Origin: Chamaecyparis obtusa
Lineage: Eukaryota > Streptophyta > Pinopsida > Cupressales > Cupressaceae
Length of the DNA: 64,000 nucleotides
Reading direction: 5' to 3'
Assembly: GCA_027943335.1 (NCBI GenBank)
Contig: BSBK01002086.1
Coordinates: 827,001 to 891,000, forward strand
Part shown: positions 23,586 through 35,639 of the stretch, one piece after another
Position numbering within the stretch: the first letter of the stretch is position 1
Layout: each line of letters opens with the position of its first letter
Position numbers and translations under genes: made by a program
Notes under the pieces: generated by a model
Told to the model about the DNA's origin: nothing
Seen by the model: the letters and a program-made list of their open reading frames with translations, nothing else
Databases searched by the model: none

Positions 23586-24397
23586 AGAACTGTAGAGGTT
23601 ATCCTTAGAGACGTGGACCTGGGTTAGGGCCTATTGTAGAAGGTAAATACATTATTTGTCTCATAGAGACACATGAGCATAAAGGATGTAAGACTCCCTT
23701 TTTTGAAGGATATTTGAAGTTGACATTGTGGAATGTAGCAGTGGGTAATGGTAAATGTCATGAAGGTATAATGGTTCTAGTAAGAGAAAAAGTAGGGTGT
23801 TTTATTCAGTTGGGAAAAGAAGACGTTAATAAATAGTTTATATGGTTCAAGATCTCATAAAATAGTAACCTTATCAGGATTGCAACATGTTACTTTTACC
23901 CTCAAGTCTCTAAAACTTATAAAAAGTGTCATTTAGACCACAAACATCTATTTGCAACTTTAAAGAAGGATATTTTTGTGTTCTTGTAGCAAGGTGATGT
24001 TCTCCTTGTTGGGGATTTTAATGCTAGGACTGCAAGTGAACAAGCGAGTATACTCAGCTATAAAGAAAATTATAATCCTATTTGGGTCACGAACGATAGA
24101 AAACATCAGTGGGAAAGAGACTCAGAAGACACTAAAAGTTCCAAACATTTTGGGGATGAATTGCTTACTTTATGTGGTACTTTTGATCTAATAATTTGCA
24201 ACGATATAGCTAGATGGTCAAAGTCAAGTATTTTCACTTGCAACACTTACAATAGGGCAAGTGTCGTTGACTATGCAATCTGTTTGTATATTTTATATGA
24301 TAAAATTGAGGAAGTTTTGATTGGAGAACACATATGGCATTTGAAGTCAGATCATAAACTGATGTATGCTAATTTTTTGTGGGTAGAAAAGAAGTAG
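23586..24397 (+). pseudogene. LINE ORF2 endonuclease domain (degenerate)
   Basis: A single frame reads through an endonuclease/exonuclease/phosphatase fold typical of L1-type LINE ORF2: ICLIETHEHKG, LTLWNVAVGNG, RIATCYFYPQVSKTYKK, the signature LLVGDFNARTASEQ at about 24000, and SDHKLMYANF at the end (24345-24375; the Ser-Asp-His of the family). Stops: TAG near 23835, TAA near 23860, TAG near 23987, and TAG at 24395. The endonuclease nicks target DNA to prime reverse transcription. The 5' part is cut by the LTR at 23585. Confidence 0.85.
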
Positions 24398-25681
24398 CTT
24401 GGGGAAAAAACTCAGTGCTCTCAACAACCACTTACACAGGGTAGAGTTATATTGAGTCAAAAAGATGGTAACACTATTAGGGTTACGCATGAGAAGCTTT
24501 GTAAGGAAGATAAAATGTATTTGCATGGTATCAATAGTCACGAGTTAATAGATTTGATTCATGAGGCTTTTTCAAAGTGCAAAAGAGAAAAGGAAAGAAA
24601 ATATGAAACAAACTATTGTCCATCCAATGCATGGTTTCATGAGGAATGTAAAATGGCTAGGAGAATTTTAAGAAGAGAGTCAAATAAAGAAAACCTTGAC
24701 ATTAAATCTTACATGTAGATTTTAAAGAAGAAAAAAGTTGATTATATGATCAAAAGTAAGGAAGAGCTATTTTTTCTTGGTAAAAATAGTCCCAAGTTAT
24801 TTTGGAAGGAAATTCAACCAAGAAAGAAGCAAACTTAAAATTATATCACAACTACTTAGTGATTTGATTATGCAAGGTAACTTTATGAGCAAGATTGTGA
24901 GGTGGACCTGCCACCCTTGGTCAACAATTACACAAATTTTCACTATGCATGAGGTCAAGATGGGTATTAAGAAGATGGGTGGTAGTAGAGAAAAAGACTT
25001 GGTTGAGGTTCAAGAAGAGTATCTAAAGTGGGGCATGAAAATACTTGCACCATTTATTACAAGAACCTTCAATAATATCACCCAACAAGGGTTTTCTAAA
25101 GATTAGACAACTAGTTTAGCAATACCCTTTTTAAGAGTGATGATGTCAATAACCCTTCCAATTACATGATGATAATGATTAACCCTTTGTTTGCAAAATT
25201 GCTTGGTAGCATGATAGAAAATAGAATTAGTAAATGGGTAGAAGAAAAACATAAATGGGAAAAATAACAAGTTGGTTTCAGATCTAAGCATTCAACAATT
25301 GATCATTGTATTACTCTGAAACACATTATTGAAAAAGGTTGGAAGAAAAAGTATGAAGTGTTTTACTTCTTTGTTGATTTTAAAAATGCTTTTGGCACTA
25401 TCCCTAGGGACAATATTTGAAATAAAATGGAATAACTTGGGATTCCCGTGCATCTTAGAGCTATTGTTCATCTGATGTATGAAGAGGTCAAATTCAAAAT
25501 CAAAACTTTACTTGACATTTCAGAATGCTTTAGGAGTGATATTGGGGTCAAACATGCAAAATGGTGAGAGTATTCAGTTGGGAGAATTTTTAATAAGGTT
25601 GCTCCTTTATAATGCAAAGGATCTCATTTTGATTGCCAAAACTTCTCATGGTTTGCTAGAACATTTACTTACCCTTAAACG
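24398..25681 (+). pseudogene. LINE ORF2 reverse transcriptase (degenerate, internally deleted)
   Basis: Continues from the endonuclease: NAWFHEECKMARRILRRES, then NSPKLFWKEIQP, and the RT core pieces AIPFLKSDDVNNPSNY (after a one-base frame change near 25130), KQ-like QVGFRSKHSTIDHC, and VFYFFVDFKNAFGTIPRDNI. The catalytic region survives only as LLLYNAKDLILIAKTSHG at about 25590, where the usual Y-A-D-D reads Y-N-A-K-D. The piece between these blocks is shortened, so part of the fingers/palm is deleted. Stops at TAG 25106, TAA 25268, TGA 25420 and TAA 25435 each match a Gln or Trp in the family. The frame is cut at 25681 by an LTR. Confidence 0.85.
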
Positions 25682-27392
25682 TGTAATGCCCTCACCAGGG
25701 AACCCTGGAGAGGTTAACCTAAAGTTGTTACTAAGTTTACATAATAATTCTTTTTAAAGAGTTCACATACAATACTGAATAACAAAGCATAAGTAAAATA
25801 CAAAGTCCTTAAATACTTATATACACAATCTCAATTACAGATTACAAATCTCAATTACAGATTACAAATCTCAATTACAGATTACAAATCTCAAGGGTTC
25901 CTTGACATATAATTATGTAACTACTATTTAATCTATTAAGTACAACAATCATGTAAATATTCTACATAGTGCATCATCTCATAAGTAAACAAATACATCT
26001 GAACTCTAAAATATACATGATAACCCACATCCACTGCACAAGTAATAGGGTATGTAATTACATCTGAGTAAAAGTTACAAATAAAGAAAGAATAGGAATA
26101 AGTCTCCAAGAAAGATAAGATAAGAAGCAACCACAACAAGGATCATCCAACACTAGTACATGTATGTTAGAGTCTCAAATGGTAAAAGAATAACTACCTC
26201 CCAACCTCATGGAAACCTATGGTTCCACTCTCACCATGTTGAGGAGATACCATTAGACCCCACTCGGATAATAATACCAAAATCAATCATTAGGTAAAAC
26301 TAAGCAAGGGTCTTATAAGTTCCTATATTAAGGGTACAACTTAATATCTCAAAGGTACACATACTAATCTAGAGGCAACCAACACACATAGGAAACCTAA
26401 GATAAAATCAAGTGGCATCACATATGTCAACCCCTTGGGACGATCTCACTAAATTCTGACTCCCAAGTGTGATCATATGCGAAACTTGAAATCCTCTCAT
26501 GTAGAAAAGGATAATCAATCATGTCATAATTCACCACCACTACTAGATGGTTAAGCATCTTCTCCCACTCCCATCCTTGGCCTATACTATCACTCCAGAC
26601 ATGGGTGAGGAATCTATCCTCTCATTAATTTATTTTAAAATCCCATTTAATGTATTATATTATCACTTATTTAAGTAACCTACTAAGGATACCTAGGTAG
26701 CCACTTATGGGCTCCGGCGCCTCCAAAGCAAGTCACTTCCCCTTTAGCACCTAGATAACCTACCCTAAGTTCATAAATCTCAAAACATATCTCATAGATC
26801 ATCACAAATCATAACATCAAAACCTGGTTTCGAAGTATCACAAGAACGTACATAAACAACTTCCATCATGATAAAATCAAAGCTTCCATAAGGTTGGGTT
26901 ATAACAAAATCAAATATCATAGAAGTATGCAAGGCAAACAAATACTACACATTAACACTAACTCTTCCTTTGGTAACAATCCTAAAAGGGTGACATAAAA
27001 AGATCCCCTCGTATCCCATATAAGCAGGAGGAAGAATATTCATAAGAATTCAATAATAATAAACTATTTGTAAAACACTATTACACAAATTAATTTATTA
27101 AAAATAATCACTAACAACACTATAATTACATTCTCAAATTAAATTCCAATACTAAGGAAATCAATTTATAGTGTTATTTAACATAAATTGATCACAAATT
27201 TAATAATTACTAAAAATAATAATTTTTTTAATGAAAATTCTCAATTTAAAAAATAAAACAAATTTCCTTGACTATTAATCAGTAAAATGTACTAATTAAT
27301 AATTAACCCATTTTTCTACGTTATCAATTATAAGAATTATCAATTAATATATTTCCTATTTGGATACCAAATAGTCACAATTAAAAAGTACT

Positions 27393-27398
<6 letters not shown>

Positions 27399-27457
<59 letters not shown>
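27399..27457. repeat. (TA)n microsatellite
   Basis: About 29 uninterrupted TA units ending at the palindrome. The minus-strand frame running through it (27340-27531) with repeated Ile-Tyr is not a gene. Confidence 0.95.
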
Positions 27458-27459
<2 letters not shown>

Positions 27460-27618
27460 CTGTTTGACGTGTTTGATATGGTTGAGGGACGAAGTCGTAG
27501 TTACCTGTTTGTGGGATCCACATAATGTCATGATCCCGGGATCATGACATTATGTGGATCCCACAAACAGGTAACTACGACTTCGTCCCTCAACCATATC
27601 AAACACGTCAAACAGAAA
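27457..27618. repeat. Perfect 162-bp palindrome without spacer
   Basis: Two 81-bp arms are exact reverse complements, meeting at CCCGGG (27535-27540). It starts TTTCTGTTTGACG and ends CGTCAAACAGAAA. It could be a true inverted duplication at a (TA)n break or an assembly or cloning artefact. Confidence 0.95.
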
Positions 27619-27927
27619 GGTAAAACATACATGATAGCCATACACGTGCAAGTATGAGGTAAGTAAAATCATAAACATAAACAACATTTTAAATATATAA
27701 ATAATAATCATCAAAGTAACTAACATCATCTAATTGCAAACATATGATATCCCATAACTATCCAATATCAAATCACCATATAATATCATACATCTGAAAC
27801 CATGTATAATAAAGCTAAAATAATCAACGCACACATGAAAGTGGCCTAAAAGAGTTTGGCAATATAAAACTTAAAAGTAAACTATGGGTGGGCACTACAT
27901 CAACCTCCCTTAAAATTAGGTTTACTC

Positions 27928-29878
27928 CTAGAAGCCTACAAACAAATAGGGATATAAATCTCGTAATCTCACTACGTCCTCCCAAGTCATTGATGACTCA
28001 TTAGTAGTGTCTCATTGAATCCTTACCCGCTCGATGGTGTGATCCCTGAGGGTCAACTCTCACCGCTCAAGTATGCAAATGAGTTCCAAAGCCAGCTGTC
28101 CATCCTCTACCTATAAAGCATTCCAATTAAGAACATGTGCAATATCTGGTATATACTGTCTAAGTACTTAAACATTGAAAACATCATGAACACAAGATAA
28201 GCTGGGCGACAAAGCAAGATGGTAAGCAACTGGTCCTCTCCTCTCAAGAATCTCAAATGGGCCAACGAAACAAGGTGCTAACTTCAAATTCTTTCCATAA
28301 TGGATCATACTCTTTTGTAGACACACTCTCAAAAACACCTTAACAGCAACTGCAAACTGCATATCCACTCTATGAGCATCTACATACTTCTTCTACCTAT
28401 CCTGAGTTGTGGTCACATGCTCATAGATGCATTCCACCTGCTGCTCCATGTATCAAAGCATCTCAAGACCTAACAAAATATGATCCTCTAGCCTATCCCA
28501 ACTCAAAGGTGTATGACAAGGGCAACCATACAAAGCCTGAAAATGTGACATACCAATCAAACTATGATAACCATTATTGTAGGCAAACTTGACCAAATAT
28601 AAATAATCCTCCTAGCGAGTCTATTTGTCCATGACATGTACATCATCAACATATCCTTTAACACCTGATTAACCCACTCTGTCTGACCATTAGTCTCAGG
28701 GTGATATGCTAAACTAAAATTCAACTATGCTCCATGATCACGCTGCAAAGAAGTCCAAAATGCAAATGTGAATACTGGATCCCTATCTGATATAATCCCA
28801 CGGGGAATACCATGTAATCTCATAATATCCTACATAAAGACCCTAGTTATTGAAGTTGTTGTATAAGATGCTCTCATAGGAGAAAAGTGTGCTACTTTGG
28901 TCAATTGATCAATAGTAACCATTATGGTATCATGTTTGTGAGGATTCATAGGAAAACCTATGATTAAATCCATCAAGATGATATCCCATTTCCATGATGG
29001 AATGAGATTAGGTTGTAAAAGTCTTGTTGGATGCTAGTGGTCTGCCTTAACCCTTTGACACTCTAGATATCTTGCCATAAAATCAACAATGTCACATTTC
29101 ATATCGGACCAGTAATATAGTTGTCGAAGGTCCACATGCATCTTCTTGACATCTAGATGTGCTGAGTAAGGTGCACGATGAGCCTCATATAAAATCAAGG
29201 TACGAAGATCATTTGATGGAGGTACATATATCTGGCTCATATAACACAAAAGACTATTTCACTCCAAAACATAACCTAAAAACCTTCTTTCTAAAGGTCT
29301 CCCTAACTTAATCTTAGCTCTCACTTCCTTGTACCAAGTATCTATAGGAAGTGCCCGGAGTATACGACTCCGCAAATCTACACCAAGAGTCAAAGCTGAT
29401 ATCTCATGCCTACTAGAACTCAAGGTGTCAACTACCACATTTTCCTTACACTGGATGTGCTTGACCTCAAAATCATACTCACAAAGAAACTCCATCCATT
29501 GCCTTTGCCTATCATTTAGATTAGGTTGGGTAAAGATATACTGCAAATTGCGGTGATCACTATGAAGCTCAAATCAATGTCCTAATAGAAAATGTCTCCA
29601 CCAGACTAATGCATGAATCACTACTGCTAACTCAAGATCACATGTAAGATAGTTTAATTCATGCTCCTCGAGTTTGCGAGATTCATAAGCAATCACATGT
29701 CCTTCTTGCATAAGGACGGCTCCTAGACCTTCCAAAGAAGTATCAACACACACCATGAAATCACCCGTTGGTTCGAGTATTGCTAGGATAGGTGCACTGA
29801 TTAGACACTTCTTAAGGTTTTGAAAAGCCTCTTCACACTTATCTGTCCAAACATACTTCTTCCCTTTCCTTTGAAGAG
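27928..29878 (-). pseudogene. Chromovirus-like Ty3/gypsy pol, 3' half (RNase H, integrase, chromodomain-like end)
   Basis: Minus-strand order from 29878: end of RT ([20 protein letters not shown]), RNase H ([33 protein letters not shown]), RWMEFLCEY-type tail with EYDFEVKHIQCKENVV, integrase zinc region (ILYEAHRAPYSAHLDVKKMH; CQRVK), then the core with WDIILMDLIIGFP, ISDRDPVF and HPETNGQTEWVNQV, which carry the catalytic D, D and E. The C-terminal part reads LKLAPCFVGPFEILERRGPV and SMTWEDVVRLRDLYP, typical of chromovirus ends. Stops include TGA/TAG/TAA at several points, for example TAG near 28842. Truncated at 29878, so most of RT, protease and gag are lost. Confidence 0.88.
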
Positions 29879-31507
29879 CGAAAAATAAAACTTAGAAACT
29901 CACGCACCAACAATAAAATAAAATCAAACTACAAACATGGAAACATATTGCATGTTAGAAAATTGCAAACAAGCTACAACACAATCAAAACTAGAATTGT
30001 AGGAATTTTGCAACTTCTTGGTGCTTAAATATGGCCTCTAGATGCGATCACCCTCATGTACCTAAAGAGTTTTATCCTTTAATACCTACAACCAAGTGAG
30101 TTCTCATCCATCGGTTGAAACCTCCTATGGGTTTTTATCCATAAGAGAAGCCACAGACACAAAGTTCTCAAGAGATGAACTAGCAAAATACTAGAATGAA
30201 AGCAAACAAAACTTTTTTTAATCTTTTATAGGTTTCCAAACCAACTTCAAGAAGGAAAATAAATCCAAACTGTCAATCTAAGCATACTAAATAATTGTTA
30301 CTAAAAATTCATTTTAAGAAGGAAAATAAATCCAAATTGTCAATCTAAGCATACTCCATAAGTGTTACTAAAAAGTAATGAATATACAATTATCAAAAGA
30401 TGCTTTGTTTGAATACTCCACAAGTGTTACTAAAAAAAAATGAATAAACAATTATCAAAATATGCTTTGTTTAAATTCAACATAATGTTAGATGCTTTAG
30501 AGAATCTCAACAACGCCCCAAACTTAATGTTAAATTTAATATTTAATTATCTCGTAATAGTGAAATATCACGAGTAAATTCCTATTTTTTTTCTTCTTAT
30601 TAACGAATGAGAAAATAAAGTGAGTTCGTAAACAACCAAACTTGCTATGTTTGGAAAGGGGGCATGGCACCAAGGGTATAATTCTATCCTCCATCCACCT
30701 TGCACGAAGTTAAGCCATTATCAATATTATGATTCCAAATCAAACAAATCAAGATTTTGTAGAGATAAAGAATATTTATTATAGAATAGTACAACACATG
30801 ATACAACATTTAGAATTTCAATTTTGCTCATTCAATTATTTAATTGTTAAAAGTATATCTAAAAACGTGATTTCAAAAATGAAATGTGACAAATTATTCT
30901 AAAATGTCATCTAAAATCTTATTTACCTTTTCTTGACATTTTAAAAATAAACAAATATTAAAAACAATTCATTGTATAAATAGTAATAATATAACCAAAA
31001 TTAATCAACTTAAAAAATATCACGAGTTTATATGAAGCTTACAAGTACAAAAACAATATTAATACAAAACTAAGAAAACATAATTAATTAATATTTTAAT
31101 TTATTTAAAGATAAAATAACTTTCTAATTAAAATATTATTATTTTAAATCAAAACACACATGTATATGCAATGTATATGTTATTTCATATGACGGAATTT
31201 AGGCTTTGGGATACAAAAGACTTCGGCAAAATTCAGACCTTGAACGATAGGCATTGACTGAACTTTAACTAGTTATTAATAACTAAGTTTTTAACAAATG
31301 AGATATTAGAATTTTTGTCATATTTGAAAAATATTTATTTTAATTAAAGTAAGATGCAATTTGTTTATAAAGTTGTTTCAACTGTTGTCTCCTTCCACTC
31401 ATTTTTACATAAAATATCATGGCCACATATTTTCAAAATTTAGATGAAGAAATCTTAGCCTCTTCTATACTTATATTCAAAAATCAAATCTCATAATAAT
31501 ATTTTAT
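29879..31507. other. AT-rich unassigned DNA with short duplications
   Basis: No coding motif found. At 30236-30480 phrases recur: AAGAAGGAAAATAAATCCAAA occurs at about 30250 and 30316, and an ACAAGTGTTACTAAAAA-like block recurs twice more, giving 60-65 bp imperfect repeats. The rest is plain AT-rich DNA. Confidence 0.5.
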
Positions 31508-32174
31508 TTTATTAATCTTATTATTTTTTACTTTTTTTTGTAATTAGCCCAACCTCTTATACTTATATTCAAAAATCGTTATGAAATCTCATAATATTAT
31601 TATTATTTTTATTTAATAATATTTTATAAAAATATTTTCTTGCATTATTGTAATAATTGTTGTCATTTAACGAAATTTTATATTTATGTGTGATAGTAAA
31701 TAATATTAAAAAATTAAAAAAAATACTATTTTTTTTAAAACTAAAAATATAATTGATTTAAAAAACATTTCTAATAAAAAGTGTTATGAAAAGTTATAAA
31801 AGTATTTCAATTACAATATTTTGTTTACATATTGTGTCTACATAATATCATAAAATTAAAAAATTAAAGCTGGACTGCCAAAATTTTTATTAATCTTATT
31901 ATTTTTTACTTTTATTTGTAATTAGCCTAACCTCTTAGACTTATATTAAAAATGGTTATGAAATCTCATAATAATAATATTATTTTTATTTAATAATATT
32001 TTATAAAAATATTTTCTTGTATTATTGTAATAATTGTTGTCATTTAACAAAATTTAATATTTATGTATGATATTAAATAATATTAAATTTTTTAAAAAAA
32101 ATACTAATTTTTTAAAACTAAAAATATAATTGATTTAAAAAATATTTCAAAATAAATAGTGTTATGAAAAGTTA
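31508..32174. repeat. Tandem duplication, period 377 bp (second copy interrupted)
   Basis: The unit starting in TTAATCTTATTATTTTTTAC at about 31513 recurs near 31887. TAATAATTGT occurs at 31651 and 32028. The first unit continues through 31799-31883 (AGTATTTCAATTACAATAT...). The second stops at 32174 and its missing tail reappears at 39339-39433, so 7.2 kb interrupts it. Confidence 0.8.
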
Positions 32175-32449
32175 TTACGCCGAGAGGCGTAACCCTACAA
32201 TGGCATCCAACCCCCATATAGGAGGTCATCTTAAAAAATGGTGTAAGAAAAAAGAAACTTTTCAGCTTCCATTGCCAGCTTGACAATTTGCATGTAAAAA
32301 AGCCGAAAATAGTGGGACAGTTACAGTTTAGAATACATAATTAATTGCATTTAATAGAACATGAAACTCTGTGGCTGTTGAGTGTCCGTGCAGTAGAATC
32401 GATTAGTCTTATATTATATACTCTCTATTACATTTCTAAATTATGGGTT

Positions 32450-32715
32450 TAGTAGATCAGAAAGGCTGAGGGCCAGGCGAAACGGGCATGCAAAGAAGAC
32501 ACAAATAGCGAAGTGGATGAGTTTTCTGCTTTGCTGAAATGAATCGATGAAACGGAGATGCAATTACGTGCCCCCAGAAGGGAAAATAACAAACACAGCT
32601 TCCCACAAAGGAGGTACGGGCATGGAGGCCTTCGTTTGAGTGGGAGGACTTCTGCAACGCTGGGAATCGAACCTGTGACCTCTAGAAGGTCTCTATGTGC
32701 ATGCCCCGCCATGAG
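32450..32715 (-). mobile_element. tRNA-derived SINE candidate
   Basis: On the minus strand a B-box GGTTCGATTCC lies at 32673-32663 and an A-box-like TGGCGGGGCAT at 32711-32701, at tRNA-like spacing. The region between contains a short hairpin, GACCT/AGGTC. It is GC-richer than its surroundings. It does not fold as a full tRNA. Ends are uncertain. Small frames on both strands here, including one containing GIEPVTS, are typical chance translations of a B-box. Confidence 0.55.
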
Positions 32716-33711
32716 AATGGAAACAGAGAGATCACCAAAGAGAGCCTTGATCTTAATTTGGCTCCCGCTTTTTCACTAAAGGAATAATAGATCTTGATTC
32801 GTTATTAATTGTTAATTTATTTTTTATGGGTTCAATACCATAAATTGTTTAACATAGTATCATTTGAAGATGATTGTCGGTTCAGTAGTATAATATTTTC
32901 TGTTTGGGGTTTAATATATATATGAGTTTAAATATTCAGTTCTGTCTGGGGTTACATTTTGTAGTGATATCATTTTTCTCTTTGGGGTTTAATACTAATT
33001 TAAATGAGATTAAAGGATGTGCTGTTTGGTGGCTCCACAATCCGCGTCTTTTGCATTTTTCAAAACAATCTGATTTGCGGGGTTTAAATTCCACAAATCG
33101 ATATTTGTTATGTACCATGTTTAATTTCTTAGTTTCTTCCATGTGTGTATTTATCTCTTTTCAGAAAGAGAGAATTAGGTGTAGGAAATAAAATTGTTCC
33201 TTCTCTCTATCTAGAATTTCTTTAGGCAACTGATAATTTTACTCGGTTGAACCATGTCTTCGCTATAAATTAAGACTGAATTTGTTTTGTGACATGATTT
33301 GTGTTGAAATTAAATTATTTTACTCGATTCGAGGAGCGGAGGTTTAATAGTATCAAAGCTCGCCACAATAATCTCTACGTGCATACACCAGATTCCCTAG
33401 ATTGAAGTGGCATTTTTCTGAAAGGTAAATTAACCACATTACAATTGGTTTTTAGGTTTTTATATGATCTTTTTCCAGATTACCAGTTTTTCAGATTAAT
33501 TGCTATTCTACCATATTAAAAATTTTATAGTGTTAATTTTGATCTTTATTGTCCTGTCTTAAATTTATGTTAAGATGTTATTATGGAGCATAGATTGTAG
33601 AAATATTATCTGTAGAATTGAATCACTAATTCTGCCCTCTAGGTTATATGATAAACATTTTGTTGAGTGTTCTAATTTATTTACAATTTAAATTACTTTT
33701 TCAAGATATTA
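32716..33711. other. Unassigned DNA with a weak primer-site-like motif
   Basis: No coding domain. TAGTATCAAAGC at about 33347 resembles the TGGTATCAGAGC initiator-tRNA primer site of copia-like elements, but no LTR end (CA) precedes it. The plus-strand frame at 32904-33191 lacks recognisable features. Confidence 0.3.
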
Positions 33712-33809
33712 CTAGAACAGAATAAATCTATTATGAATTAGCGTTGAAGAAATGTTTTAGCAAGATATTACTAGAATAGAATAAATCTATTATGAATTAG
33801 CATTGAAGA
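33712..33809. repeat. 49-bp tandem duplication
   Basis: Two units starting CAAGATATTACTAGAA at 33712 and 33761, differing at two positions. Confidence 0.9.
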
Positions 33810-33974
33810 AATGTTTTAGAATGAGTTGTGTAATAGGCATTGCATTGTAATTTTGTGTGCAAAATAGAGTATATACTAAAATTTATTTTCATTATAGAAT
33901 TTGTAATGATTTGCACAAAAATGAAAAAATAAAATAAATATTCTATTAAAATCTAAATTTTTAAAAATTTAAAT

Positions 33975-34190
33975 TGATATGTTGCTAAAATTGATTTGTA
34001 TACAATAGACATGTTGCTAAAATTGATTTGCATACAATAGATTTGTTGTTAAAATTGATTTGCACATACAATAGTTATGTGACTAAAATTGACTTGCATA
34101 AGATAGCTATGTTGCTAAAATTTATTTGCATACAATACATTTGTTGCTAAAATTTAAATTGATTTGGATGTTGCTAAAATTTATTTTAAA
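33975..34190. repeat. Minisatellite, unit about 32 bp
   Basis: Six or so imperfect units built around GTTGCTAAAATTGATTTGCA followed by TACAATAG. Confidence 0.8.
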
Positions 34191-35639
34191 ATTCATTTAA
34201 AATTTTAAAAATATAGAATTTAGTTTAATTATATGATTTCAAATTATTTGCATGCATAAAGGAAATATAGAATAATGATGTTGTTTATATACCTAGAAAA
34301 GAAATAAAAAATAGAAAGGTTCTCATTTAAAATTTAAAAAAATATAATTTTTAAAATTTAAAAATATATTTTATAATTTAAAAATAAAATAAATTTAAAT
34401 ATAATAAAAAATAGAATAGAAATGTTGTTGAGATGTATAAATTAATTTCTATTTTTTAAATTTCACAATAAAATGATATTTTATCTAATACATCTACACA
34501 ACATGTTTAAATTCAATTAAAAATTTATTGATAATATATTTTATATAAATAAGTATAATAACAAAAAATCACAAATTACTATGGTTAGGGTTCAATCATG
34601 GTTCAAATTAGATCAATTTAATATATCAATTAGAGTTAGGACTCAATAAAGATAAGAGTTAATATAAATATTAGATTTTAATTACCTTTAGAGTTTAATC
34701 AAGGTTAAGCTTTAACTTTAAGTACATAGAATTACTATTTAATTATATTTAACGCCTCAAATAATATGAATATGATTGTTAAGATTTTACTTTCATAAAT
34801 TTTGAGGTGAAATTTTTCTATCTATCATTTTATAATCTATTTTTTTATTAAAAAAATAACATTAAAATAGTATTTTAAAATGATATATTTTTTAAATGAA
34901 AAACAATGAATCACTATTTTAATATTATCTTATATATTAATTTCAATGCCAAAAACAATGGATACAACAATGTCACACTTCAAAATCCATTGATGAAAAT
35001 AAAATCTTAACTATCATGAAGAAAACAAACGAATGTGCCAAAAAAAATATAAGAATAAGAAAGAAAGAATAGAAAAGAAAATAATTTAAAAAAAAAAGAA
35101 AGAATAGAATAGAAAAGAATTTGAAATGATTTGCATAAAAAAAAAATTCTTATATATCTTGAAAAATATAGAAATATTCTATTTTTATTTAGATTTTAGT
35201 TTTAGTTTTAAAAATTGTAGAATCTATTTTAATATTAGACTATGAAATTATTTGCATGGTAAAATAGAATAGAAATGTTGAAAAAGAATTGAAAGGTTTT
35301 AACTACATTTTAATTTTAGATTTTAAAAATTAAAAAGATAAAAAGTTAGTTTAATTTTAGAATTTGAATAGATTTGATTAAAAAATTAAAAAATATTCTA
35401 TTCATTTAAAGTCAAATGAGATATACTAATGCCTAAACAATATAACTTTAATTAAAAATACATTACTAATATATTTTTGATAATAATATGTTATTATTGT
35501 TTATCTAATATATTTATTAGTCAAATGTATATTAATATAACCTTCTATAATTTGAGGTTGTGTACGGATTCAATTTTCAGACATCTTAAACATTTTTAGA
35601 CATCTTAATAAATTAATCATTAAGCTTCATTAAATGATA
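34191..35639. other. Very AT-rich DNA
   Basis: No genes or defined repeats; long A and T runs and short words such as AGAATAGAA recur. It grades into the telomere-like block. Confidence 0.6.

Larger units (their letters stand above)
25682..27899 (-). mobile_element. 3' LTR of a chromovirus-like Ty3/gypsy element
   Basis: A 2218-bp LTR. On the minus strand it begins TGTAGTGCCC at 27899 and ends GGGCATTACA at 25682, so the ends form a 10-bp inverted repeat with one mismatch. A purine-rich tract (27900-27915, read on minus) and the end of pol lie directly to the right. The outer flank is AAACG in LINE sequence. Inside are a (TA)n run and a perfect 162-bp palindrome, which are probably secondary. 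Confidence 0.82.

Noticed and set aside
27340..27531. Minus-strand frame with a long Ile-Tyr repeat
   Set aside because: It is a translation of the (TA)n run plus the palindrome.
30236..30480. CRISPR-like spaced repeats
   Set aside because: Only a few imperfect 60-bp repeats of unequal spacing in eukaryotic DNA; no spacers of constant length.
32558..32779. Plus-strand frame containing LGIEPVTSRRSL
   Set aside because: This is the common chance translation of a tRNA-type B-box; no protein family and no start context.
33340..33360. Copia primer binding site
   Set aside because: TAGTATCAAAGC lacks the required TGG start and no LTR end precedes it.
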